Assembly: GCA_040403095.1 (NCBI GenBank)
Contig: JBBALI010000005.1
Span: 69,943-133,942, forward strand
Direction: 5' to 3'
DNA from: JAQVCM01 sp040403095
GTDB taxonomy: Bacteria; Bacteroidota; Bacteroidia; Flavobacteriales_D; Crocinitomicaceae
Length of the DNA: 64,000 bases
The notes beneath the pieces were generated by a model. It worked only from the letters and a program-made list of their open reading frames with translations. It was not told the DNA's origin and searched no databases. The first letter of the stretch is position 1; every line of letters starts with the position of its first letter. Shown piece by piece: positions 43,264 to 51,016 of this stretch. The translations under genes were made by a program, and so were the position numbers.

Positions 43264-43743
43264 TTAGCTGAATAGAGATTCAATGGTTGTTTTTTCATTG
43301 AAATTAGTACAAGACCAATTTTTGTAATCACTCGATTCAAGATTTTTTTGTGCAGCAACTTTGGATTTGGAATATTCTGAATCTAAATCTTCTACCAAAT
43401 CCCAAGAAATCATTTTAAAATGTGCCTCAAATTGTTGACATGCGTGGAAAAGTAGCGCCGTTCCTTCCACATTGACCTGCTGACATAAATCAGGATGATT
43501 TTCACAAAAGTCTAGATCTGAAATTGCCGCAGCATGTAAAATGTGTGTTGGATACAAAGTGTCAAAAACTTGATTGATTTCTAATTTATTGCAAATATCC
43601 ACTGATAAGTACAAATAATCAGGACAATTTGGATTGCGATTCAAACCTTTGGAAGTTGCAATGAAAGTCAAACTATTGGCGAGGCAATATTCAACCAATT
43701 TTCGACCTAAAACACCGTTTGACCCTGTGATAACGATTCGCAT
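43264..43743 (-). CDS. Shortened RmlD-like NAD-dependent sugar epimerase/reductase
   Basis: This 159-residue frame has the Rossmann motif ITGSNGVLGRKLVEYC, then the RmlD-like HAAAISDLDFCENHPDLCQQVNVEG block and a YSKSKVAAQKNL segment (catalytic YxxxK pattern present). Full members are about 290 residues. The expected STDFVFDG strand is replaced by a degraded SWDLVED, and the C-terminal substrate domain is missing, ending shortly after. It looks like a decayed or miniature gene, not simply a window edge. It lies 19 bp from the PspC gene. Confidence 0.65.
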   Translation of the reverse strand: MRIVITGSNGVLGRKLVEYCLANSLTFIATSKGLNRNPNCPDYLYLSVDICNKLEINQVFDTLYPTHILHAAAISDLDFCENHPDLCQQVNVEGTALLFHACQQFEAHFKMISWDLVEDLDSEYSKSKVAAQKNLESSDYKNWSCTNFNEKTTIESLFS

Positions 43744-43762
43744 AATGAAACTTTACAGGAAA

Positions 43763-43999
43763 CTAAAGTTCCCAAATAGACGAACGTCTTTTGCGCTGAA
43801 ATTTGAAAAAATGTTTGTGCTCTAAAATCCAAGCCATTGGCAAATAAATCAGCAAAGGCGAACCAAGCGTAACGAAAGAAGCATAAATGAATCCCAAACG
43901 CACGCGAGAAGAACTGATTCCTAATTTGCGGGCCAACCAAGAACAAACGCCATAAGATCGTAATTCGAAAAAGAAAATAATTTTTTGAATGGTTCTCAT
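43763..43999 (-). CDS. PspC-domain small membrane protein
   Basis: Using the second ATG (43,999, 78 residues), the start lies 10 bp past the stop of the DUF2851 gene; the longer form would overlap it. It contains the PspC domain pattern (FELRSYGVCSWLARKLGI, then RVRLGFIYASFVTLGSPLLI) with one membrane segment and a basic tail. PspC proteins respond to envelope stress in other bacteria. Role here is unknown. Confidence 0.72.
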   Translation of the reverse strand: MRTIQKIIFFFELRSYGVCSWLARKLGISSSRVRLGFIYASFVTLGSPLLIYLPMAWILEHKHFFKFQRKRRSSIWEL

Positions 44000-44009
44000 A
44001 CAAATCAAT

Positions 44010-45239
44010 TTATCGTCCCAAAACTTTATTGCCAATTTTACAAGTCAAACAAAGTTTATTTGTACAAATTTCGTTCTTTAATTCCAATAATCCTTGAGAA
44101 ACTTCCGCAGATTTACATCCAATTCCCAAATTTTTCCAACGTTGAATAATTTCATTTTTTTCGGAAGGAATTTTCCCCAATAAAATCAACGCTTTTTGCT
44201 TGAAAATGTCATTTGAAACATGATTTCCATACCACCACAAAAGTGGAACAATTGAATTGATAATTACTGAATATTGAAATGAAACAGTCATGGATTTCAC
44301 TTCATTTGTCTCTTCAAAATTGAAATTAAAATGATTAAAAAACAATAGCAAGTCCTCTGGCGACTTTGAAAAAATAGTAAAATCGGATTGCAAACTCGAA
44401 ATGACAGATGCAAACTGAACGATTCTGACTTTCGGAAATCCAGGTGGTCGCAAACCCTTGCATTTCCAAGTTGATTTTTCCATCGTAGTAAACCGATGTT
44501 TCATTGCCATAAATCGCCATTCTTTTTGCCATTTTTGAAGTTGAACTTCATTTTGTTCTTCATTTAAAAATCCGCTCGCACCCAACAATAAAGGAATTAC
44601 AAATTCATTTCCCTCTCGCCACAAAATTTTCAAAGGCATGTGTTGCGTCAATTCAACAAAAGGCAAAGCATTGATTTTAGCACCAAATGATTGCGCAATG
44701 ACTTCATATTGTAATTGTTGTATATTCCTGTTTAACAATTGATACCGCAATTCTATTTGCATCGCTTTTCGTTCTAGGCGTTCAATCAAAGCATTTTCAA
44801 TTTGCATTGATATAAATAATTCATCCACTTCTTGAATTGATTTTTCGCATGGAATCCAAGTTTGATTTTTAATCAAAGAATCGTAACTCGACCAATCATT
44901 TTGATCCAAATAAGATTTCAGTTCCAAGGTTGGCAATTCTTCCCCATTCACAACAACTGTTTTGTCGTAATGATAAACAACATGTAAAATCACATTGTCA
45001 TAAGCTGGATCGATTTGATGTTGATGCGCATACCAATCCGAAGATTTGATGTGAATTTCGATATTTCCGTTCCATTTGATTCCATCCAATTCTATAGATC
45101 CGTTGAAAAAATCAGGACCACTTTCATGGTTGTGCCAACCAACTTGCTGAATGGTTAATTTTCGCCCGTCAATTAATTGTAAATCATGCATTGGAAGCCG
45201 CTTGGTTTTCCAAATTTGATGCAGGTATTCCTCTCTCAT
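44010..45239 (-). CDS. DUF2851 family protein
   Basis: This 409-residue cytosolic protein matches DUF2851, widespread in Bacteroidota. Blocks seen are EEYLHQIWKTKRLPMHDLQL, GPDFFNGSIELDGIKWNGNIEIH (in parts), SSDWYAHQHQIDPAYDNVILHVVYHYD (in parts) and C-terminal CTNKLCLTCKIGNKVLGR with a CxxC. The last is a possible metal site. Function is unknown. It is divergent from the Dus gene, with a 91-bp gap that holds the Dus promoter. Confidence 0.88.
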   Translation of the reverse strand: MREEYLHQIWKTKRLPMHDLQLIDGRKLTIQQVGWHNHESGPDFFNGSIELDGIKWNGNIEIHIKSSDWYAHQHQIDPAYDNVILHVVYHYDKTVVVNGEELPTLELKSYLDQNDWSSYDSLIKNQTWIPCEKSIQEVDELFISMQIENALIERLERKAMQIELRYQLLNRNIQQLQYEVIAQSFGAKINALPFVELTQHMPLKILWREGNEFVIPLLLGASGFLNEEQNEVQLQKWQKEWRFMAMKHRFTTMEKSTWKCKGLRPPGFPKVRIVQFASVISSLQSDFTIFSKSPEDLLLFFNHFNFNFEETNEVKSMTVSFQYSVIINSIVPLLWWYGNHVSNDIFKQKALILLGKIPSEKNEIIQRWKNLGIGCKSAEVSQGLLELKNEICTNKLCLTCKIGNKVLGR

Positions 45240-45309
45240 TTGCGTTGTATTTTAAAGGTCTGTTACTTAAAGTTAAGCAAAAAAATTACATCCGCCAAAA
45301 AGTCTTGCT

Positions 45310-45317
45310 TATCTTTG
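45310..45317 (+). promoter_or_regulatory. -7 element TATCTTTG of the Dus gene
   Basis: A full TAnnTTTG box lies 13 bases before the TTG start, so the predicted leader is only about 7 nt. A clear TTG at the -33 position was not found. Confidence 0.5.
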
Positions 45318-45330
45318 CAAAAAAAATCAG

Positions 45331-46266
45331 TTGAGAGATTTCCTCTATTTGGCGCCCTTACAAAGTTTTACGGACCATCATTTTCGCAATGCTTTCCAAC
45401 AAGTGCTTGGGGATGTGGACGGATTTTATGCCCCTTATTTGAAAATGTCGAACGACAGTACAATCAAGGAAGGACCAAAATTGGATGTACTGCCTAAAAA
45501 TAACCCTTTTGAGCCAATCATTCCGCAATTGATGGCTTGTTGCACAGAAGATTTTCTTTTGATGGCCAATTATTTATCCGATTTAGGATACAAAGAGGTG
45601 AATTGGAACTTGGGTTGCCCCTACCCAATGGTTGCCAAGCGCGATTTGGGTTCTGGAATTTTGAATAAACCAGAAAAAATTACACAAATTTTACATGAAG
45701 TTTACGACAAAACAGACTTGAAAATTGGAATCAAAATGCGCATGGGTTATGAGGACACGTCAGACATTTTGAAATTACTTCCTTTGTTAAACGATTTTCC
45801 ATTGGCAGAAATTATCGTTCACGCGCGCTATGGAAAACAATTATACAACGGACCGTGTGATCTAGATCGCTTTGAAGAAATTCTTCCTTTGACAAAACAC
45901 AATTTAATGTACAACGGCGACATTTGTACTGTGGAAGAATTCAGAAAATTGAAAGTACGCTTCCCTTCTATCAGCCGCTGGATGATTGGTCGCGGTGGAA
46001 TTTCGAATCCGTTTCTTTTTGAAATGATTCAGGAAAACAGCGAAGAATTTCCAAACGATTGGCAAGAAATTTTCAGTGAATTTTTGGAATTATTGCTTGA
46101 AAGTTATTTGAAGGAAACTTCCAACGAAGGCAATATTTTAATCAAAATGAAACACTATTGGGAATATTTCGCCGAAGGTTTGCCAGAAGGAAATCGCTTA
46201 TCCAAACCGCTCAAAAAAATCAAAAACCTAGAAGCTTATCAAGATTTCATTTCAGAATTTGCGTAA
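45331..46266 (+). CDS. tRNA-dihydrouridine synthase family protein
   Basis: This 311-residue FMN enzyme reduces uridine to dihydrouridine in the tRNA D-loop. It starts with TTG (MRDFLYLAPLQSFTD) and carries the catalytic cysteine block VNWNLGCPYPMVAKRDLGSG, IGIKMRMGYED, IIVHARYGKQLYNGPCD and MIGRGGISNPFLFE. The length and the C-terminal helical tail fit the DusC-like/short Dus group. The subfamily (A, B or C) is not fixed. Confidence 0.9.
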   Translation: MRDFLYLAPLQSFTDHHFRNAFQQVLGDVDGFYAPYLKMSNDSTIKEGPKLDVLPKNNPFEPIIPQLMACCTEDFLLMANYLSDLGYKEVNWNLGCPYPMVAKRDLGSGILNKPEKITQILHEVYDKTDLKIGIKMRMGYEDTSDILKLLPLLNDFPLAEIIVHARYGKQLYNGPCDLDRFEEILPLTKHNLMYNGDICTVEEFRKLKVRFPSISRWMIGRGGISNPFLFEMIQENSEEFPNDWQEIFSEFLELLLESYLKETSNEGNILIKMKHYWEYFAEGLPEGNRLSKPLKKIKNLEAYQDFISEFA

Positions 46267-46413
46267 TAGTCGCATTTCTTTAGGTTGAATAACTGGACAA
46301 CATTTTCTCTTTGAAATGCATGGCGAAAGCCTCTAAAAACTCATTTTTCGAACAAAGGTTTTTTGTCATGATTTTTATACAAAAATACACGCCAAAAAAG
46401 AAATTAAATCATT

Positions 46414-46461
46414 TGTTTGTAACGACGATTCCGATAGCTATCGGAACCGTCGTTACAAACA
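46414..46461. repeat. 48-bp near-perfect palindrome (REP-like)
   Basis: The two 24-base arms are reverse complements with a single mismatch (A at 46,428 against C at 46,447). The centre is TTCCGATAGCTATCGGAA. Such GATAGCTATC-centred palindromes are scattered in many Bacteroidota genomes. It lies in the 293-bp gap between the Dus gene and mtnA, which otherwise has no gene. A RAYT gene, the type of enzyme that mobilises REP palindromes, lies at 632-1210. Confidence 0.8.
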
Positions 46462-46464
46462 TAA

Positions 46465-46484
46465 CGCTCCTATGGAGCTATTTT
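46465..46484 (+). terminator. Short hairpin GCTCC/GGAGC with TATTTT tail
   Basis: GCTCC, loop TAT and GGAGC, followed by TATTTT, form a weak terminator for the Dus gene, directly after the palindrome. Sequences of this form recur next to REP-like elements in related genomes, so it may belong to the same element. Confidence 0.4.
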
Positions 46485-46499
46485 GAGCTGACTAATTAC

Positions 46500-46529
46500 T
46501 TGTAATGCAAAATGAAAAAACTACTTTTG
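46500..46529 (+). promoter_or_regulatory. Promoter of mtnA
   Basis: TTG (46,500-46,502), exactly 19-base spacer, TACTTTTG (46,522-46,529). The predicted start near 46,535 gives a leader of about 25 nt. Confidence 0.7.
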
Positions 46530-46559
46530 TACTTCATTTCAAAGCAATAAACATTCATT

Positions 46560-47642
46560 ATGAGCAAATTCAGAACCATTTGGCCAACAGAAGACAAATA
46601 TGTTGATGTAATCGACCAACGTAAATTACCGCATGAATTTGTGGTTGTGAAGTTGGAAACTTATGACGATGCAGTGGATGCGATCAAAGAAATGATCGTT
46701 CGCGGAGCGCCTTTGATTGGTGCGACTGCTGCTTATGGAATTTACTTGGCGGTTCGTGAAATGATTGAAAACGAATTAGATGGTTCTTTTCTGGACCAAG
46801 CTTTTTCTGAATTACGCGCTTCTCGTCCCACTGCGGTGAATCTTTTTTGGGCATTGGATAAAATGCGCGAAGCCATGGACAATGCAGAAGATTTCTTGAA
46901 AACAAGTTGGGAAGCTGCAGCTGCTATTGTGGAGGAAGATGTTGAAACTTGTCGCATGATTGGCGTACATGGTTTGCCAATTATTGAAGAAATTTCCACT
47001 CGCAAAAATGGCGAAGTTGTCAATATTTTGACGCATTGCAACGCTGGAATGTTGGGTTGTGTTGAATGGGGAACAATCACGTCACCAATTTACCAAGCGG
47101 TTCAAAAAGGAATCAAAGTACACGTTTGGGTGGACGAAACGCGACCAAGAAATCAAGGTTCAAACTTGACTTGCTATGAATTGACGCGCCACGAAGTCGA
47201 TCACACTTTGATTGTCGACAATGCCGGCGGACATTTGATGCAACATGGAATGGTGGACATGGTGATTGTTGGAACTGACAGAACAACGCGTCAAGGTGAT
47301 GTAGCCAACAAAATCGGAACTTATTTGAAAGCATTGGCAGCCAAAGACAATAACATTCCTTTTTACGTTGCTTTGCCTTCAACAACTTTAGACATGACAA
47401 TCAATGACGGATTGAAAGAAATTCCAATCGAAGAACGCAACCAAGACGAAGTGAGATACATGATTGGAAAAAATAGTAAAGGAATCATTGACTCTGTGTT
47501 GATTTGCCCTGAAACAACAAAAGCGAGCAATTATGGATTTGATGTAACTCCGGCGAAATATGTGACGAAATTAATCACTGAACGCGGAGTTTGCGACGCT
47601 TCTGAAGCAGGATTATTAAGTTTGTTCCCGGAGAAAAAATAG
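46560..47642 (+). CDS. mtnA: S-methyl-5-thioribose-1-phosphate isomerase family protein (MtnA-like)
   Basis: This 360-residue protein of the eIF2B-like isomerase family contains the conserved RGAPLIGATAAYGIYLA, catalytic cysteine in ILTHCNAGMLGC, DETRPRNQGSNLT, and the catalytic aspartate in VIVGTDRTTRQGDVANKIGTY. MtnA isomerises methylthioribose-1-P to the ribulose form in the methionine salvage pathway. The usual IVGADRI is changed to IVGTDRT, and ALAT after the cysteine to MLGC, so a related substrate such as 5-deoxyribose-1-P is possible. No other salvage gene is in the window. It is preceded by a full promoter. Confidence 0.85.
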   Translation: MSKFRTIWPTEDKYVDVIDQRKLPHEFVVVKLETYDDAVDAIKEMIVRGAPLIGATAAYGIYLAVREMIENELDGSFLDQAFSELRASRPTAVNLFWALDKMREAMDNAEDFLKTSWEAAAAIVEEDVETCRMIGVHGLPIIEEISTRKNGEVVNILTHCNAGMLGCVEWGTITSPIYQAVQKGIKVHVWVDETRPRNQGSNLTCYELTRHEVDHTLIVDNAGGHLMQHGMVDMVIVGTDRTTRQGDVANKIGTYLKALAAKDNNIPFYVALPSTTLDMTINDGLKEIPIEERNQDEVRYMIGKNSKGIIDSVLICPETTKASNYGFDVTPAKYVTKLITERGVCDASEAGLLSLFPEKK

Positions 47643-47656
47643 AAGATTTTAAAACC

Positions 47657-47695
47657 AAAAAAAGCGGAAATTCAAGTTTGATTTCCGCTTTTTTT
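47657..47695. terminator. Bidirectional terminator between mtnA and the T9SS cargo gene
   Basis: AAAGCGGAAAT and ATTTCCGCTTT pair perfectly around a 9-base loop, with A-run and T-run on the two sides, so it serves both convergent genes. Confidence 0.85.
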
Positions 47696-47706
47696 ATGGA
47701 ATGAAA

Positions 47707-50700
47707 TTACCTCAATATTGAAATTGTTCCTTGTTTCTCTTGTTCACCAAAAGTAATTTTGTAGAAATAAACGCCGTCAGTCAATTTTGCACCGCTTAGA
47801 TCTTTTCCTTCAAAAGGAAGCGAACCTTGTTTTTGTTCATAAACGATTGTTCCCCAACGATTCCAAATAGAGAGTGAATAAGGTAAACAAACATTAAAAA
47901 ATTGATCCATGTCTAAATAATCATTGACTCCATCTCCATTCGGGGTTATTACATTCGGGAAATCTTCCGTCGGAGTTGTCAATGAGCCAATGATTGAAAC
48001 CAAAGTACTTACTGTCGGAGAAGGACAACCATTCACTGCAATGTATGCCGTATAACTTCCTTCATTATCAAAACTGGCAGGAAATTGTAGATTTTGATCT
48101 GAACTTGTAAAGTTATTTGGGCCATTCCAAAAGTAAGTTGCGTTTGGCGTTGCATTCATTTGTAAAATTACATCATCTCCTGGACACAAAATTGGACTAT
48201 TGCTTGTCAGAATTGGTGCTTCAGGAATCGGATAAACTGTGACATCTTGTGTTTGTGAGTCTGAACATCCGTTGGAAGTTGTCACCGTTAAGGTAACACT
48301 GAATGTATTGCTTGTCGCGTAATTGTGTGTCGGACTTGCTACAGTCGAAGTATTTCCATCGCCGAAAGTCCAATCATTTTGAGAAATTACATCACCCAAA
48401 ATCGTTGATTGATTGTCAAATATCACATTTGTTCCCAAACAAACATTGCTGGCTGAGAAAATAGCTGTTGGGACAGAATTAACAGTTACTGTCAACGTAT
48501 CGCCAGTTGTACAACCATATCTGTCTGTGGAAGTAACATCATAACTTGCTGTTGTATTTGGTGTGACAGTTGTGTTTTGTGTTTGCGCGCCTGTATTCCA
48601 ATCGTAAGCGTATGGAGAAGAACCCAAAATTGTATTTCCAGCGTTTAAATTTGCAGTTGTGCCTCGACAGATAATTTGATCAGCGCCAGCATTCATTACT
48701 GGACAAAGATTTACTTCAATTACAGAACGTGCATTTCCAATTCCGCAAGGCAAATCATTCCAAAAACCATCAGGATAAATTTGCACACAATCTTCATCTC
48801 CTCCTGTATTATTTGGCTCTCCTCCGGCCCAATTGGTGTAAGTTACAGGAGATTGATCATACCAGACAAAAGTTCCCTCTGTAGCTTCATCGTTGTGGCC
48901 AATCCAAATGACATCGGAAACAGAATTTAAACCTAAATTAACCAAAGAAGAAACGATGCAATCATTTTCAGCTTGAGATTGAATGGAAACCAAATTAGCA
49001 CCTAGATTTTGCGCAAATACTTGTGCGGCAGAACCTGAAAGTGATTGTTGATTTAAGAAATAGATGCTACATTCACTCACACATCCAACCATTTCAACAC
49101 AACCCGCAGCGGTAAATGCTGCGCGAATCGCTTCAATATCACAAGTGAAATTGTTTGGAAAATTAGGACAGCCCTCCAATTGCACTGAAACATTTACAGT
49201 ATCTGTATTTTGACAATTGTTTGCATTTGTTCCTGTCACAATGTAATCTGTTGATTGAGAAAACGGTGTAAAAGGCGTTGCATTTGTAATTCCATTATTC
49301 CAAGTATAAGTAGTATTTAAAGCACCAGAACCACTCAAGGTTACAGTTTCTTCAGGACAAAGAACTACATCAGTACCTGCAAGAACTATTGGAAGATCCA
49401 TGACATTCACTACTACGGTGTCAGATGCAGTACAATTATATCTATCTGTTGTTACGATAGAATACAAAGTTGTATCGGTTGGAGTAACAGGATTGCTCTG
49501 AATAACAGGACCATTTGACCAAGCATAAGTATATGGAGACGAACCAAATAAAGTATTACTTGCGTTTAAATTAGCAGTTGAACCGAGACAAACCGAAACG
49601 TCATTTCCTGCATTAATTACAGGACAAAGATTAACTTCAATAATAGATTTAGAGTTTGAACTTCCGCAAGACAAATCGTTCCAAGTTCCAGGATTTGCTC
49701 CTGTTGGATAAATCTGTACACAGTCTTCGTTCCCAGATTGATTTGGTTCACCTGGTGCCCAATTCGTATAAACGATTGGAGATTGATCATACCAAACAAA
49801 AGAACCTTCGTTGATTTCGTCTGAAAAACCAATCCAAATTACACCTGTTTGATTTAAGTTTGTCAACGAACTCATGATACAATCATTTTCTTCTTGTGAT
49901 TGAATCGAGACCAGATTTGCACCTAAATTTTGTGCGAAAGCTTGTGCTTGAGATCCTGTCATTTGTTGCGGATTCAAGAAATAAATGCTACAATCACTAG
50001 AGCAACCTGGCATTTCGATACATCCTGCGTCGGTCATCGCTTGTCTAATTGCATCAATATCACAATTATACAAACTCGGGTCGGTACATCCGTATGGATT
50101 CGTTCCCGCTTCGCAAGGACATAAATCATTCAAATTAGAAATACCATCATTGTCAGTATCAAGCGCGTCACTTGTAGTTGCATCTGCCACCAAAAGCAAA
50201 CCGTAAGGATTTTGATCGCCAGGATTTGCTGATGGAGAATTGAAAACCAGTACGTCGACATAATTTGTTCCAACGACCCAAGGACCTTGAAGATTTATAT
50301 TCAATTGTCCGCCAACAGCGTAACTTCCACCGCTGATTCCAGTGCTGTTTCCATTTACAAACACGTCGCTGATTGTGTTGTCAGAATAGCCAATTAAATC
50401 CAAGACATAATTGCCAGCAACAGTAACGCTAAAGCCATTACAATCAGCTGGAAGATTGAGTGTTAATCTAAAATATCGATAACCGCTGTTTGTATTTGTA
50501 GAACAATTTCCGTCTGAGCCAGTAATCCAATTTCCATTGTTGACAGGAGCTGGAAGCGTAGTTGGATCTACCCAAGCACCTGGTGCACAATTGTTGTTTA
50601 TCAATGTTGAGATGTATGTCAAACCCATCGGATTTGGCGGATTAATTGTATACCAAGGCGAAGCCAACCAAAGTGGATCGATTGTATTTACAGCTCCTTG

Positions 50701-50850
50701 ACCTGTTGATAAACTCGCAGGATTTGGAAAAGTTTGCGCATCGGATTGGTTTGAAATAACAAAGAGTGAAACCAAAAAGATGATTGATTTTAAACTGATT
50801 TTTTCAGTTATTTTCAGCAAAGAAAATCTAAAAAGTATATTTTTTTCCAT
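47707..50850 (-). CDS. T9SS type B cargo protein with two C-type lectin modules and a PKD domain
   Basis: Using ATG at 50,850 (1047 residues), there is a long n-region and a signal peptide (cleaved near QSDAQ). After an N-terminal jelly-roll-like domain and a DTDNDGISNLNDLCPC thrombospondin type 3-like calcium motif come two C-type lectin modules (about 275-405 and 568-712) with GEPNQSGNEDC/GEPNNTGGDEDC and WNDLSC/WNDLPC, each followed by an Ig-like segment. A PKD domain (about 795-873) and a C-terminal sorting domain (ITPNGDGVNDYL ... FYKITFGEQEKQGTI) follow. It should be exported by type IX secretion and held at the surface. The EPN and WND motifs predict calcium-dependent sugar binding of mannose type. 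Confidence 0.88.
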   Translation of the reverse strand: MEKNILFRFSLLKITEKISLKSIIFLVSLFVISNQSDAQTFPNPASLSTGQGAVNTIDPLWLASPWYTINPPNPMGLTYISTLINNNCAPGAWVDPTTLPAPVNNGNWITGSDGNCSTNTNSGYRYFRLTLNLPADCNGFSVTVAGNYVLDLIGYSDNTISDVFVNGNSTGISGGSYAVGGQLNINLQGPWVVGTNYVDVLVFNSPSANPGDQNPYGLLLVADATTSDALDTDNDGISNLNDLCPCEAGTNPYGCTDPSLYNCDIDAIRQAMTDAGCIEMPGCSSDCSIYFLNPQQMTGSQAQAFAQNLGANLVSIQSQEENDCIMSSLTNLNQTGVIWIGFSDEINEGSFVWYDQSPIVYTNWAPGEPNQSGNEDCVQIYPTGANPGTWNDLSCGSSNSKSIIEVNLCPVINAGNDVSVCLGSTANLNASNTLFGSSPYTYAWSNGPVIQSNPVTPTDTTLYSIVTTDRYNCTASDTVVVNVMDLPIVLAGTDVVLCPEETVTLSGSGALNTTYTWNNGITNATPFTPFSQSTDYIVTGTNANNCQNTDTVNVSVQLEGCPNFPNNFTCDIEAIRAAFTAAGCVEMVGCVSECSIYFLNQQSLSGSAAQVFAQNLGANLVSIQSQAENDCIVSSLVNLGLNSVSDVIWIGHNDEATEGTFVWYDQSPVTYTNWAGGEPNNTGGDEDCVQIYPDGFWNDLPCGIGNARSVIEVNLCPVMNAGADQIICRGTTANLNAGNTILGSSPYAYDWNTGAQTQNTTVTPNTTASYDVTSTDRYGCTTGDTLTVTVNSVPTAIFSASNVCLGTNVIFDNQSTILGDVISQNDWTFGDGNTSTVASPTHNYATSNTFSVTLTVTTSNGCSDSQTQDVTVYPIPEAPILTSNSPILCPGDDVILQMNATPNATYFWNGPNNFTSSDQNLQFPASFDNEGSYTAYIAVNGCPSPTVSTLVSIIGSLTTPTEDFPNVITPNGDGVNDYLDMDQFFNVCLPYSLSIWNRWGTIVYEQKQGSLPFEGKDLSGAKLTDGVYFYKITFGEQEKQGTISILR

Positions 50851-50905
50851 ACGAGTAGTCAGACTTTTAACAACAAATGAACGATTATTTGAATTCAAGG
50901 TCAAA

Positions 50906-50913
50906 CAAATATA
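50906..50913 (-). promoter_or_regulatory. -7 element TATATTTG of the T9SS cargo gene
   Basis: The box lies 56 bases upstream of the ATG at 50,850 and almost touches the longer frame's start at 50,916, which supports the shorter start. A -33 TTG lies at a non-ideal 22-base spacing. Confidence 0.5.
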
Positions 50914-51016
50914 CACAATTAGATTTTGAGATTTACAATATTTTTAAGTGAATGACTATTTTAACAATTTGACTGAAGGAAACTTGATTTTTAGCGAATC
51001 AAGTCTTTCTTTTCAA

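Noticed and set aside
46414..46461. Palindrome as a simple terminator of the Dus gene
   Set aside because: No T-run follows the 48-bp palindrome itself; the smaller hairpin after it fits better as terminator.
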